From: Oxalobacteraceae bacterium UBA7693
Lineage (GTDB): Bacteria; Pseudomonadota; Gammaproteobacteria; Burkholderiales; Burkholderiaceae_D
Direction of reading: 5' to 3'
Assembly: GCA_002482715.1 (NCBI GenBank)
Contig: DLGN01000398.1
Location: 1-6,158, forward strand
DNA: 6,158 nucleotides
Shown: positions 1 to 6,158 of the stretch, piece after piece
Layout: each line of letters begins with the position of its first letter
Numbering within the stretch: the stretch's first letter is position 1
The notes under the pieces: model-generated
Told to the model about the DNA's origin: nothing
Databases searched by the model: none
The model's input: only the letters and a program-made list of their open reading frames with translations
Made by a program: the position numbers and the translations under genes

Positions 1-1
1 G

Positions 2-859
2 CCAGATGACAACGACGTCACGCTGAAGCTCGACAACAAAAAGATGACCGTGCAGTCGGGCAAGTCACGCTTCTCTTTGCAGACTTTGGCTGCGGAAGAG
101 TTCCCAACAGTTGCCCAAGCTGAGCATTTCAATGCCAGCGTCAGCCTGCCGCAAAAAGCGTTGAAGCACTTGTTCAACATGGTGCATTTCTCCATGGCGC
201 AGCAAGATATTCGTTACTACTTAAACGGCTTGTTATTAGTCGTTGATGGTAAAAACGTGATTGCGGTTGCGACAGACGGTCACCGTTTGGCCTATGCACA
301 AGTCGAAGTCGAACAAGAATTCGCACGTCAAGAAGTCATCATTCCACGCAAAACGATTTTGGAATTGCAACGTCTGTTGGAAGACAAAGACGAACCAGTC
401 CAAATCGACATCGCTAACAATCAAGTCAAATTGACGTTTGCGGATATCGAATTGATTTCCAAATTAGTCGAAGGCAAATTCCCTGACTTCAACCGCGTGA
501 TCCCTAAAGGTTACAAAAACAATTTCACCTTAAGCCGTGAAAAACTCCTGCGCTCTTTGCAACGCGTCGCGATTATGACATCCGACAAATTCAAAGGTGT
601 ACGTTGTGTGATCGAACCAGGTTTGATGCGCGTCTTGTCCACCAATGCGGATCAAGAAGAAGCGGTTGAAGAAATCGAAATCGATTACGGTGGAGACAGC
701 GTCGATATCGGTTTCAACGTCACGTATTTGTTAGATGTATTGAACAACCTCAAAGTCGATCAGATTAATGTTGCGTTGGGTGATTCCAATTCATCAGCCT
801 TGATCACGATTCCTGAGAATGGTGATTTCAAATACGTTGTGATGCCGATGCGGATTTGA
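2..859 (+). CDS. dnaN: DNA polymerase III beta subunit (sliding clamp), 5'-truncated by window edge
   Basis: This is the ring-shaped beta clamp that tethers DNA polymerase III and other clamp-binding proteins to DNA. The frame is open from base 2, giving 285 residues. Aligned from memory to the 366-residue E. coli protein, about 82 N-terminal residues lie off the left edge, so the ATG at 44 is an internal methionine and not the start. Recognisable blocks are SGKSRFSLQTL (end of domain I), FSMAQQDIRYYLNG and ATDGHRLAYA (domain II), SKLVEGKFPDFNRVIPK, then FKGVRCVIEP, NADQEEAVEEIEIDY, GFNVTYLLDVLNNLK (domain III). The C-terminus VMPMRI contributes to the hydrophobic pocket that binds partner peptides; the usual last residue is Leu, and Ile is conservative. 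It stops at TGA 857-859. gyrB follows on the same strand after 323 bases, with no recF between, as in Burkholderiales. The identification is secure. Confidence 0.97.
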   Translation, partial: PDDNDVTLKLDNKKMTVQSGKSRFSLQTLAAEEFPTVAQAEHFNASVSLPQKALKHLFNMVHFSMAQQDIRYYLNGLLLVVDGKNVIAVATDGHRLAYAQVEVEQEFARQEVIIPRKTILELQRLLEDKDEPVQIDIANNQVKLTFADIELISKLVEGKFPDFNRVIPKGYKNNFTLSREKLLRSLQRVAIMTSDKFKGVRCVIEPGLMRVLSTNADQEEAVEEIEIDYGGDSVDIGFNVTYLLDVLNNLKVDQINVALGDSNSSALITIPENGDFKYVVMPMRI

Positions 860-866
860 TGTCCTG

Positions 867-919
867 CTCCCTTCTCCCGCAAGCAGCGGGGTTGAAGATA
901 AGGGGTCGGGGATGAGGGG
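867..919 (-). repeat. Diverged C/G-rich dispersed repeat, copy 1
   Basis: The segment starts CTCCCTTCTCCCGCAAGC and ends GGGGATGAGGGG. It matches the reverse complement of the cleaner repeat at 998-1035, with one extra T and a disrupted middle. A short stem remains: CCCGC at 876-880 pairs with GCGGG at 886-890 around AAGCA. Repeats of this type (CTCTCCC...GGGAGAG next to a CCCTCACCCC flank) are widespread in intergenic DNA of proteobacteria. This copy looks decayed. Strand is given relative to copy 2. Confidence 0.6.
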
Positions 920-997
920 CGTTCAGCGCACGATAAAAGTCTTCGTAGTCAAAACTCTGACTTTGCTAAATTTTCAGCTTGATTCGTGATTTAACCA

Positions 998-1035
998 CCC
1001 TCACCCCAACCCTCTCCCGCTTGCGGGAGAGGGAG
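998..1035 (+). repeat. C/G-rich hairpin repeat, copy 2
   Basis: A CCCTCACCCCAA flank is followed by a perfect 11-bp stem. CCCTCTCCCGC at 1010-1020 pairs with GCGGGAGAGGG at 1023-1033 across only two bases (TT). No run of T follows on the plus strand, so this is better read as a dispersed intergenic repeat than as a terminator, though such a stem could stabilise the 3' end of dnaN mRNA. Together with 867-919 it forms an inverted pair separated by about 78 bases. Confidence 0.75.
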
Positions 1036-1047
1036 TATAAAAATAAA

Positions 1048-1118
1048 TGTAGGGCGGGTGCAACCCGCGCCGTCAACCCAATGGGCACCTGAGCAGCGCG
1101 GGTTGCACCCGCCCTACA
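1048..1118. repeat. REP-type element: perfect 23-bp inverted repeat, each arm itself a hairpin
   Basis: The arm at 1048-1070 (TGTAGGGCGGGTGCAACCCG then CGC) is the exact reverse complement of 1096-1118, with a 25-base spacer at 1071-1095. Each arm also folds on itself: GCGGGT-GCA-ACCCGC on the left and GCGGGT-TGC-ACCCGC on the right. The element can therefore form either one long stem or two small hairpins. This arrangement, two head-to-head short palindromes in an intergenic gap, is the hallmark of REP doublets, which in other bacteria are moved by RAYT transposases. No such transposase is in the window. Confidence 0.8.
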
Positions 1119-1171
1119 AAAGAAGCAAACAAAGCACGAAAAATCGCAGCCAAAAGCTGCTCGTTAATTTC

Positions 1172-1178
1172 AGAAGGT
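1172..1178 (+). promoter_or_regulatory. Ribosome binding site of gyrB
   Basis: AGAAGGT lies 4 bases before the ATG at 1183, with partial complementarity to the 3' end of 16S rRNA. It supports the ATG at 1183 as the start. The low-complexity N-terminal tail that results precedes the conserved gyrase core (YGASSIQILEGLEAVRKRPGMYIG). Confidence 0.65.
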
Positions 1179-1182
1179 AGCC

Positions 1183-3708
1183 ATGTCCGAGAATACCCAA
1201 GACAACACAGCAACGCCAGCAAACGTACCAGCAACTGAGTCCGCCACATCCGCTGGGTATGGCGCATCGTCCATTCAGATTCTTGAAGGTCTCGAAGCCG
1301 TTCGTAAGCGTCCCGGCATGTATATCGGTGATACCTCTGACGGCACCGGTTTGCACCATTTGGTATTCGAAGTTTTGGATAACTCCATCGACGAATCCTT
1401 GGCTGGCCACTGTACCGAAATTAACGTCACCATCCACAATGATAATTCGATTTCGATTACCGATAATGGTCGCGGTATTCCGACGGGCATTAAGTGGGAT
1501 GACAAACACGAACCTAAGCGTAGCGCGGCTGAGATCGTCATGACCGAATTGCACGCAGGTGGTAAGTTCGATCAAAACTCCTACAAAGTGTCCGGTGGTT
1601 TGCACGGTGTGGGTGTGTCTTGCGTGAATGGTCTCTCCAAATTATTGAAGCTGACGATTCGTCGCGATGGCAAAAAATACGCGATGGAATTTGTCCGTGG
1701 CGTACCGCAAAATCGTGAAATTGAAACCATCGATGGCGTCGTTTGCTCACCGATCAAAGTCTTAGGCGACACAGACAAACGCGGTACCGAAGTGCATTTC
1801 TGGGCCGATGAAGAAATCTTTACGCACGTTGAATTCCACTACGAAATTTTAGCGAAACGTATCCGCGAACTCTCCTTCCTGAACAACGGCGTACGCATTA
1901 AATTGAACGATCACCGCACAGGCAAAGAAGAATTGTTTGCGTTTGAAGGTGGTACGCGCGGTTTCGTGGAATACATCAACAAAAACAAATCTGTCTTGCA
2001 TCCAACGATTTTCCAGGCGACTGGCGAAAAGATGTCAGATCAAGGCACCAACATCACGGTTGACGTTTCCATGCAATGGAACGACGCCTATAACGAACAA
2101 GTGCTTTGCTTCACCAATAATATTCCGCAACGCGACGGTGGTACGCATCTGACCGGTTTGCGTGCAGCGATGACACGCGTCATCAACAAATACATCGACG
2201 AACACGAATACGCCAAGAAGGCCAAAGTCGAAGTCACTGGCGACGATATGCGCGAAGGTTTGACTTGCGTGTTGTCCGTCAAAGTACCAGAACCAAAATT
2301 CAGCTCACAAACCAAAGACAAACTCGTCTCCAGCGAAGTGCGCGGCCCTGTCGAAGAAATCGTCACCAAGACCTTGACTGACTATTTAGCTGAACGCCCG
2401 AACGACGCCAAAATCATTTGCGGCAAAATCGTCGAAGCCTCACGCGCCCGTGAAGCCGCTCGCAAAGCGCGCGAACTCACACGTCGTAAAGGCGTAATGG
2501 ACGGTTTGGGCTTGTCCTCTAAACTGGCCGACTGCCAAGAAAAAGACCCAGCGCTGTGCGAACTCTACATCGTCGAGGGTGATTCTGCGGGTGGATCTGC
2601 GAAGCAAGGCCGTGATCGTAAATTCCAAGCGATCTTGCCACTGCGCGGTAAAGTTTTGAACGTAGAAAAAGCCCGCTTTGAAAAAATGCTGTCTTCCGAG
2701 CAGATCACCACCTTGATCGCGACACTCGGCACCAGCATAGGCCCTGACGAATTCAACGCTGATAAATTGCGCTACCACCGCATCATCATCATGACCGATG
2801 CGGACGTCGACGGTGCTCATATTCGTACGCTGTTGTTGACCCTGTTCTATCGCCAAATGCCACAATTGGTAGAGCGCGGTCACATCTACATCGCGCAACC
2901 ACCTTTGTACAAAGTCAAAGCCGGTCGCGACGAACGTTATTTGAAAGATGACGCCGAAGAAGCGATCTACATGACTACCGTTGCATTGAACGGCGCAGCG
3001 CTCACACCAAGCACAGGCGCAGAGCCTATCGTCGGTGAAGCACTGGGCGAATTAGTCCGCCAGTTCAACCTGGCCAACGCCATCATGACACGCTTAACCC
3101 GCGTCATCGACCGCGCTGCATTGACCGCGATCATGACCGGTGTCGCACTGAAAATGGACACGCCAGAAAACGCTGAATTATCCGCACAAGAGTTGACCAA
3201 AACCATGAACGACCCAGCCGTCAAAGCCGTCGTTCGCAGTGACGAACTCTCAGGCATGCTCAGCCTGCGCATAGAACGCATGTACCACGGCAATGTCAAA
3301 GTCAGCAGCATCGACGCCGACTTCGTCGAAAGCAGTGATTACAAAGTATTAGAAAACGCCGCACAAACCTTCAAAGGCTTATTAGGCGAAGGCGCATTCA
3401 TCCGCCGTGGCGAAGGCGAACGCATGAAAGAAGTCGCAGTACAAGACTTCCACCACGCCATGCTCTGGCTACGCGAAGAAGCCGAACGCGGCGTCTCCAA
3501 ACAGCGCTACAAAGGATTGGGCGAGATGAACCCAGACCAATTGTGGGAAACCACGATGGACCCAAAAGTACGCCGTTTGCTCAAAGTACAAATCGAAGAC
3601 GCGATTGCTGCGGATCAGATCTTTACGACCTTAATGGGTGACGATGTGGAACCACGTCGTGCGTTTATTGAGTCTAATGCTTTGCGGGCTGGGAATATTG
3701 ACGTTTGA
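1183..3708 (+). CDS. gyrB: DNA gyrase subunit B
   Basis: This is the ATPase subunit of DNA gyrase, which with GyrA introduces negative supercoils; it acts in the cytoplasm as an A2B2 complex. It has 841 residues against 804 in E. coli. The excess comes from a Ser/Thr/Ala-rich N-terminal tail of about 20 residues and small insertions such as KWDDKHEPKR. The GHKL ATPase domain (about 25-240) shows RKRPGMYIGDT, the N-box EVLDNSIDE (Glu63 catalytic, Asn67 for Mg), DNGRGIP (Asp94) and GLHGVGVS (139-146). The transducer domain follows to about 410. TOPRIM has EGDSAGGSA starting at Glu465 and DADVDG with Asp539, Asp541 and Asp543. The long insert typical of Gram-negative GyrB separates it from QRYKGLGEMN (774-783). 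The position matching E. coli Lys447 is Arg (LPLRGK), a conservative difference. The gene looks complete and functional, and ends at an intrinsic terminator. Confidence 0.98.
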   Translation: MSENTQDNTATPANVPATESATSAGYGASSIQILEGLEAVRKRPGMYIGDTSDGTGLHHLVFEVLDNSIDESLAGHCTEINVTIHNDNSISITDNGRGIPTGIKWDDKHEPKRSAAEIVMTELHAGGKFDQNSYKVSGGLHGVGVSCVNGLSKLLKLTIRRDGKKYAMEFVRGVPQNREIETIDGVVCSPIKVLGDTDKRGTEVHFWADEEIFTHVEFHYEILAKRIRELSFLNNGVRIKLNDHRTGKEELFAFEGGTRGFVEYINKNKSVLHPTIFQATGEKMSDQGTNITVDVSMQWNDAYNEQVLCFTNNIPQRDGGTHLTGLRAAMTRVINKYIDEHEYAKKAKVEVTGDDMREGLTCVLSVKVPEPKFSSQTKDKLVSSEVRGPVEEIVTKTLTDYLAERPNDAKIICGKIVEASRAREAARKARELTRRKGVMDGLGLSSKLADCQEKDPALCELYIVEGDSAGGSAKQGRDRKFQAILPLRGKVLNVEKARFEKMLSSEQITTLIATLGTSIGPDEFNADKLRYHRIIIMTDADVDGAHIRTLLLTLFYRQMPQLVERGHIYIAQPPLYKVKAGRDERYLKDDAEEAIYMTTVALNGAALTPSTGAEPIVGEALGELVRQFNLANAIMTRLTRVIDRAALTAIMTGVALKMDTPENAELSAQELTKTMNDPAVKAVVRSDELSGMLSLRIERMYHGNVKVSSIDADFVESSDYKVLENAAQTFKGLLGEGAFIRRGEGERMKEVAVQDFHHAMLWLREEAERGVSKQRYKGLGEMNPDQLWETTMDPKVRRLLKVQIEDAIAADQIFTTLMGDDVEPRRAFIESNALRAGNIDV

Positions 3709-3724
3709 TTTTCGTTTGATTATT

Positions 3725-3754
3725 AAAAAGCCCAACAGTTTGTTGGGCTTTTTT
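3725..3754 (+). terminator. Rho-independent terminator of gyrB, possibly bidirectional
   Basis: It lies 16 bases after the gyrB stop. The core stem AGCCCAACA (3729-3737) pairs with TGTTGGGCT (3741-3749) over a 3-base loop. Flanking A and T runs extend it to 13 bp, and it is followed by a six-T tract (3749-3754). The A-run at 3725-3729 would give a T-tract on the minus strand, so the hairpin could also stop transcription from the convergent response-regulator gene ending at 3855. Confidence 0.92.
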
Positions 3755-3854
3755 ATTGCCTAGAGAATTCTAAGATCAAAAAAATTTCGCCCCATACGTT
3801 CAATTAATGAAGGCATGAAAATGATTTCTGAAATGAATCACTAGAATGAATACT

Positions 3855-4733
3855 TCAAAGGTATTTTTTCGACCACAAGTATAGTTCAAGCAACGCGTAA
3901 CTTAATGCCTGTACAGTGTAATTGCTAATCAGGTACTTCTCTTTTGGATCAGCGTGAATATATTTTCCCGAAGTCCAATAAATCGTGTTTGCGAGCTGAA
4001 AAATAGCTTGATTTTGAAACTCGACAGATACAGGGCTGCCGCCTGGCACTTGTGGATTCCCATTTAGATGCCTCATTAATTTATTGAAGTCTAACATCCC
4101 GTTAGACTTGAAGAAAGAATCTGGTACTACAGACTTGTTCTTTATATTTATGGATTTATAAATAGATTCCTGTAGTGCTCTTATGTCTCTTAAGATTCCT
4201 CCAAACTGTGCAAATTCCTTGAGGTCGGATCTTTGAAGTACATTTAGAAGTGTCTCTTCATCTTGTGTAGAATAAAGGCCACTTTGAAAGAGTGAAAAAA
4301 CTTCATTGTACTTTTCACGTATCTGTATATCATTCGAATTCTCCAGAAAATAATTGAACCTTTGAAATGCTTGTTCTAGCCCCTCTGGAGTTTTCTGGAG
4401 AATTTCCTCTTCTCGATAAAATTTTCGTAGATTTTTAAAAGAGTCGTCATCGCCAGTGAGAATTACACGAGGAAACTCAGGGCAATTTCTATCGAGATAT
4501 GTAATTGCTGAGCTAATAAATGCCTCATCCTCCATCGCCTGATCTGGGGTCATTAAACATTTCACATCAAGAACAACACATATTGCGTGGCGTTGAATTT
4601 TTGGAAGCAGCTCTTTTAGTCCCTCAAAGCTATTCCGATAAATAATGTTAAATGGTTTCGATTGTTGATTTGCCTTCAATAAGAACAGTTCTTTAAAGCT
4701 TTTGTCGTCATCGATAAGAATAATATTAGTCAT
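3855..4733 (-). CDS. Response regulator: receiver domain plus unassigned C-terminal domain
   Basis: The product has 292 residues. I chose the ATG at 4733 because it starts at the receiver fold (MTNIILIDDDKSF), has an AGCAGGT ribosome site 5 bases upstream, and overlaps the previous stop in ATGACTAA. A TTG at 4760 would only add nine residues. The receiver domain (about 1-130) keeps every key residue: acidic cluster Asp8-Asp9-Asp10, phospho-acceptor Asp56 (VVLDVK), Thr93 (ILTGDDD) and Lys114 (LQKTPEG). It should accept phosphate, presumably from the kinase encoded just upstream. Residues 131-292 look mostly helical, with no helix-turn-helix, GGDEF, EAL or other output domain I recognise. The segment near the end, SGKYIHAD (His260) followed by TVQALSYALLELYLW, faintly recalls HEPN/Abi-type helical domains, but that is a weak resemblance. 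G+C is clearly below that of gyrB, suggesting transfer. The function of the output domain is unknown. Confidence 0.88.
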   Translation of the reverse strand: MTNIILIDDDKSFKELFLLKANQQSKPFNIIYRNSFEGLKELLPKIQRHAICVVLDVKCLMTPDQAMEDEAFISSAITYLDRNCPEFPRVILTGDDDSFKNLRKFYREEEILQKTPEGLEQAFQRFNYFLENSNDIQIREKYNEVFSLFQSGLYSTQDEETLLNVLQRSDLKEFAQFGGILRDIRALQESIYKSINIKNKSVVPDSFFKSNGMLDFNKLMRHLNGNPQVPGGSPVSVEFQNQAIFQLANTIYWTSGKYIHADPKEKYLISNYTVQALSYALLELYLWSKKYL

Positions 4734-4745
4734 TGTGTACCTGCT
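4726..4745 (-). promoter_or_regulatory. Stop-start overlap and ribosome site coupling kinase and regulator translation
   Basis: On the minus strand, AGCAGGT (4745-4739) precedes ATGACTAA (4733-4726). The ATG opens the response regulator and the TAA closes the kinase, an 8-base overlap. The two genes are thus in one transcript and probably translationally coupled, which fits a cognate sensor-regulator pair made in fixed proportion. Confidence 0.75.
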
Positions 4746-6156
4746 GTACTGGCAATTCAATTGTCATAAAGAATCCACGATCTTGGTGTTCTTTAATTTT
4801 CAAAATGCCTCTATGTGATTTAACGATACGATAAATGTAGTTGCCACCGATTCCAGATCCTGAGCTACTCTTACTCTTTGCGAAAAAGCTGACATATTCA
4901 TTTTCCGAAATCCTCATTGGTTCGCCATTGTTGGTATATTCAATGGTCATTATTCCTCGAGCCTTATTTTCGCGTACTGAAAAACTCATTTTGTTATTTG
5001 GCGAAGTCGTCTTGAATCCATGCTCTTCTGCGTTCTTGATTAACTGATCCAATAGGTATTTCAATGATTGGGAATGAACATGTGCAAAAACAGGCTGAAG
5101 AGAAACATCCCATTTAAACTTCAGGAGAGTTGTTGAATTTCTTTCTTCAAGATGATTGCGTATTAACGCAGTGACATCAGTTCTTGCGAAGTCTTCGAGT
5201 TGTAAGTGAAATCCCATAACATCTTTAACTAAACTAAGCACATCGTTCAACTTTCTCGCGTCATGCACCATTTTTTCAGCAATTTCTTTAATACTGTATT
5301 CTGGTACATCTTCGATTAAACCTACTAAATCAGGCGGCAATATTTGCTTATCATTAACTGGAACGGCTATGTCAACAATTTGTACGTTTTCTAATTTCGC
5401 AAGTAGGGATTCGGCAAAAGTGTGGAAGCTCAAAAGTTTCGGACGCAATTCATGCACTAAAGTACTGACCACTTCACTTTCAGTTTGAATTTCTTGTTCT
5501 TCAAGCCCAACCAACCGCAATCGTTGCGAGACACGTTCTCTTTCGGAGGCAATAATACTTGCCTTCTGTGTAGCGACAAATTCCAATTGATGCGCAACCG
5601 ACACAAACGGTATTATTAAATTTCGAAGCGCCGTCAGTGTTATTGACGGCATTACAGTCCCCGTTCGATTTTGTTCCACTTGCTTCTGAACGAATGGGGA
5701 ATAGAGTTGATAATATAGATATTCTAAATTTAGTGCCTCTTGTTTTAATGGACGAAGCGAGATTACATTCGAATGGATAATAATCTGGGGCATGCCATCA
5801 TTTGGTTGAAAATAAGTCGGCTTAAGATGATCGCCAACCCTTGCAACAATTAAAGCTTCACCATTGATAAGTGCGCCACGATATTCAGCAGTATCAATGA
5901 AGTGATGAACCAACCCATCAGAGGAAAGCTTCATGTCGAGAATGTCTTTCTCTAGATTCTCGATTCGTACATATGGAATGCCATCACTAAAGTTTGCGTG
6001 TTCTTTTTTTACAAGCGCAGTCCCAGCCCTTATTTCCACTAGATCGCCAAGCCGCATAGCATTTTCGTTTCGGAGATTATCTTCGATCTTATGATTTCTC
6101 TCGGTATAGAAGCTCGCTAATAGTGTGTGATTTCGGATAACATCAGATGATTCTAC
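4726..6156 (-). CDS. HsdS-type DNA target-recognition domain fused to histidine kinase, N-terminus probably beyond window
   Basis: Numbering is from the ATG at 6057 (443 residues). Residues 1-170 resemble a half type I specificity subunit: RLGDLVEIRAGT, GIPYVRIENL, a middle stretch with LIVARVGD, then GTVMPSITLTALRNLIIPFV and the HQLEFVATQ helix that closes each HsdS half. The helix runs without a break (about 155-200) into a kinase H-box, VHELRPKL (His202 the likely phosphorylation site), and a second helix near 255-282. The ATPase domain follows: N-box LLDQLIKNAEEHG (Asn342), YTNNGEPM where Asp-Asn-Gly is usual, F-box FFAKS, G2 box SGSGIGGNYIYRIV (400-412). No membrane segment or signal peptide is visible, so it should be cytoplasmic. 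The frame stays open for 33 more codons to the window edge, the other two frames contain stops there, and no ribosome site precedes the ATG at 6057. The real start is therefore probably upstream. Kinase activity and DNA binding are inferred from motifs. Confidence 0.85.
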   Translation of the reverse strand, partial: VESSDVIRNHTLLASFYTERNHKIEDNLRNENAMRLGDLVEIRAGTALVKKEHANFSDGIPYVRIENLEKDILDMKLSSDGLVHHFIDTAEYRGALINGEALIVARVGDHLKPTYFQPNDGMPQIIIHSNVISLRPLKQEALNLEYLYYQLYSPFVQKQVEQNRTGTVMPSITLTALRNLIIPFVSVAHQLEFVATQKASIIASERERVSQRLRLVGLEEQEIQTESEVVSTLVHELRPKLLSFHTFAESLLAKLENVQIVDIAVPVNDKQILPPDLVGLIEDVPEYSIKEIAEKMVHDARKLNDVLSLVKDVMGFHLQLEDFARTDVTALIRNHLEERNSTTLLKFKWDVSLQPVFAHVHSQSLKYLLDQLIKNAEEHGFKTTSPNNKMSFSVRENKARGIMTIEYTNNGEPMRISENEYVSFFAKSKSSSGSGIGGNYIYRIVKSHRGILKIKEHQDRGFFMTIELPVQQVHND

Positions 6157-6158
6157 TA

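Larger units (their letters stand above)
860..1182. other. dnaN-gyrB intergenic region, repeat-rich, no gene
   Basis: This is 323 bases without a convincing gene. It holds, in order, a diverged C/G-rich repeat (867-919), a related repeat in the opposite orientation (998-1035), a long inverted repeat of REP type (1048-1118), a short 5-bp hairpin (1146-1160) in what would be the gyrB leader, and the gyrB ribosome binding site. I see no T-tract after any of the hairpins on the plus strand, so none is a classical intrinsic terminator for dnaN. No convincing -35/-10 pair stands out. gyrB may therefore be read through from dnaN, or may have a promoter I cannot recognise by eye. Confidence 0.7.

Noticed and set aside
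1010..1033. Hairpin as a dnaN terminator
   Set aside because: The 11-bp stem is strong but is followed by GAGTATAAAAATAA with no T-tract. It fits a dispersed repeat better.
963..1041. Possible gyrB promoter elements: TTGCTA at 963-968 and TATAAA at 1036-1041
   Set aside because: Neither has a partner hexamer at 16-18 bases: the bases 17 downstream of TTGCTA read GTGATT, and those upstream of TATAAA read TCTCCC inside the repeat stem. Too weak to annotate.
1136..1164. Leader hairpin before gyrB (ACGA...GCAGC CAAAA GCTGC TCGT)
   Set aside because: The stem is only 5 bp plus an asymmetric 4-bp extension. No riboswitch or attenuator pattern can be supported.
1114..1605. Minus-strand open frame of 163 codons across the gyrB start
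   Set aside because: It lies over the conserved gyrB ATPase region and runs through the REP repeat. The translation has no recognisable family and is a shadow of gyrB codon structure.
2440..2898. Minus-strand open frame of 152 codons inside gyrB
   Set aside because: It is opposite the TOPRIM coding region, which is strongly conserved in the plus frame. No ribosome site or protein family is visible.
3755..3854. Small gene or repeat between the gyrB terminator and the response regulator
   Set aside because: About 100 A/T-rich bases hold no open frame with a ribosome site and no repeat beyond short chance matches.
4734..4760. TTG at 4760 as the start of the response regulator
   Set aside because: It would add only nine residues (NCQYSRYT-like) before the receiver fold. 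The ATG at 4733 has a better-placed ribosome site and the typical overlapping stop-start.

Overview
The window looks like a betaproteobacterial chromosome, probably Burkholderiales and possibly Oxalobacteraceae-like. The evidence is dnaN followed directly by gyrB with no recF between them, the sequence character of DnaN and GyrB, and a base composition of roughly 50-55% G+C in those two genes by hand count of sample lines. A genus cannot be fixed from the sequence alone.

Layout. Bases 2-859 (+) are the 3' three quarters of dnaN, the sliding clamp. Bases 860-1182 are a repeat-rich intergenic stretch. It holds two diverged, oppositely oriented copies of a C/G-rich hairpin repeat and a separate perfect 23-bp inverted repeat of REP type. 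Bases 1183-3708 (+) are a complete gyrB, with every ATPase and TOPRIM hallmark in place, closed by a strong intrinsic terminator at 3725-3754. From 3855 to the right edge the coding strand flips and G+C falls to roughly 33-43% in sampled lines. This part carries two overlapping minus-strand genes.

The minus-strand pair is the unusual part. The upstream gene (4726 to beyond the right edge) joins a type I restriction HsdS-like DNA target-recognition domain to a histidine-kinase core (H-box, N-box and glycine-rich G2 box visible). The downstream gene (3855-4733) overlaps it by 8 bases (ATGACTAA). It encodes a response regulator with a complete set of receiver residues and a C-terminal domain of about 160 residues that does not look like a DNA-binding output domain. 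My reading is a two-component system whose sensor is a restriction-modification specificity module. It was probably acquired horizontally next to gyrB and may belong to a restriction or defence locus that continues off the right edge. The domain calls rest on motifs I can see. The function of the pair is inference.
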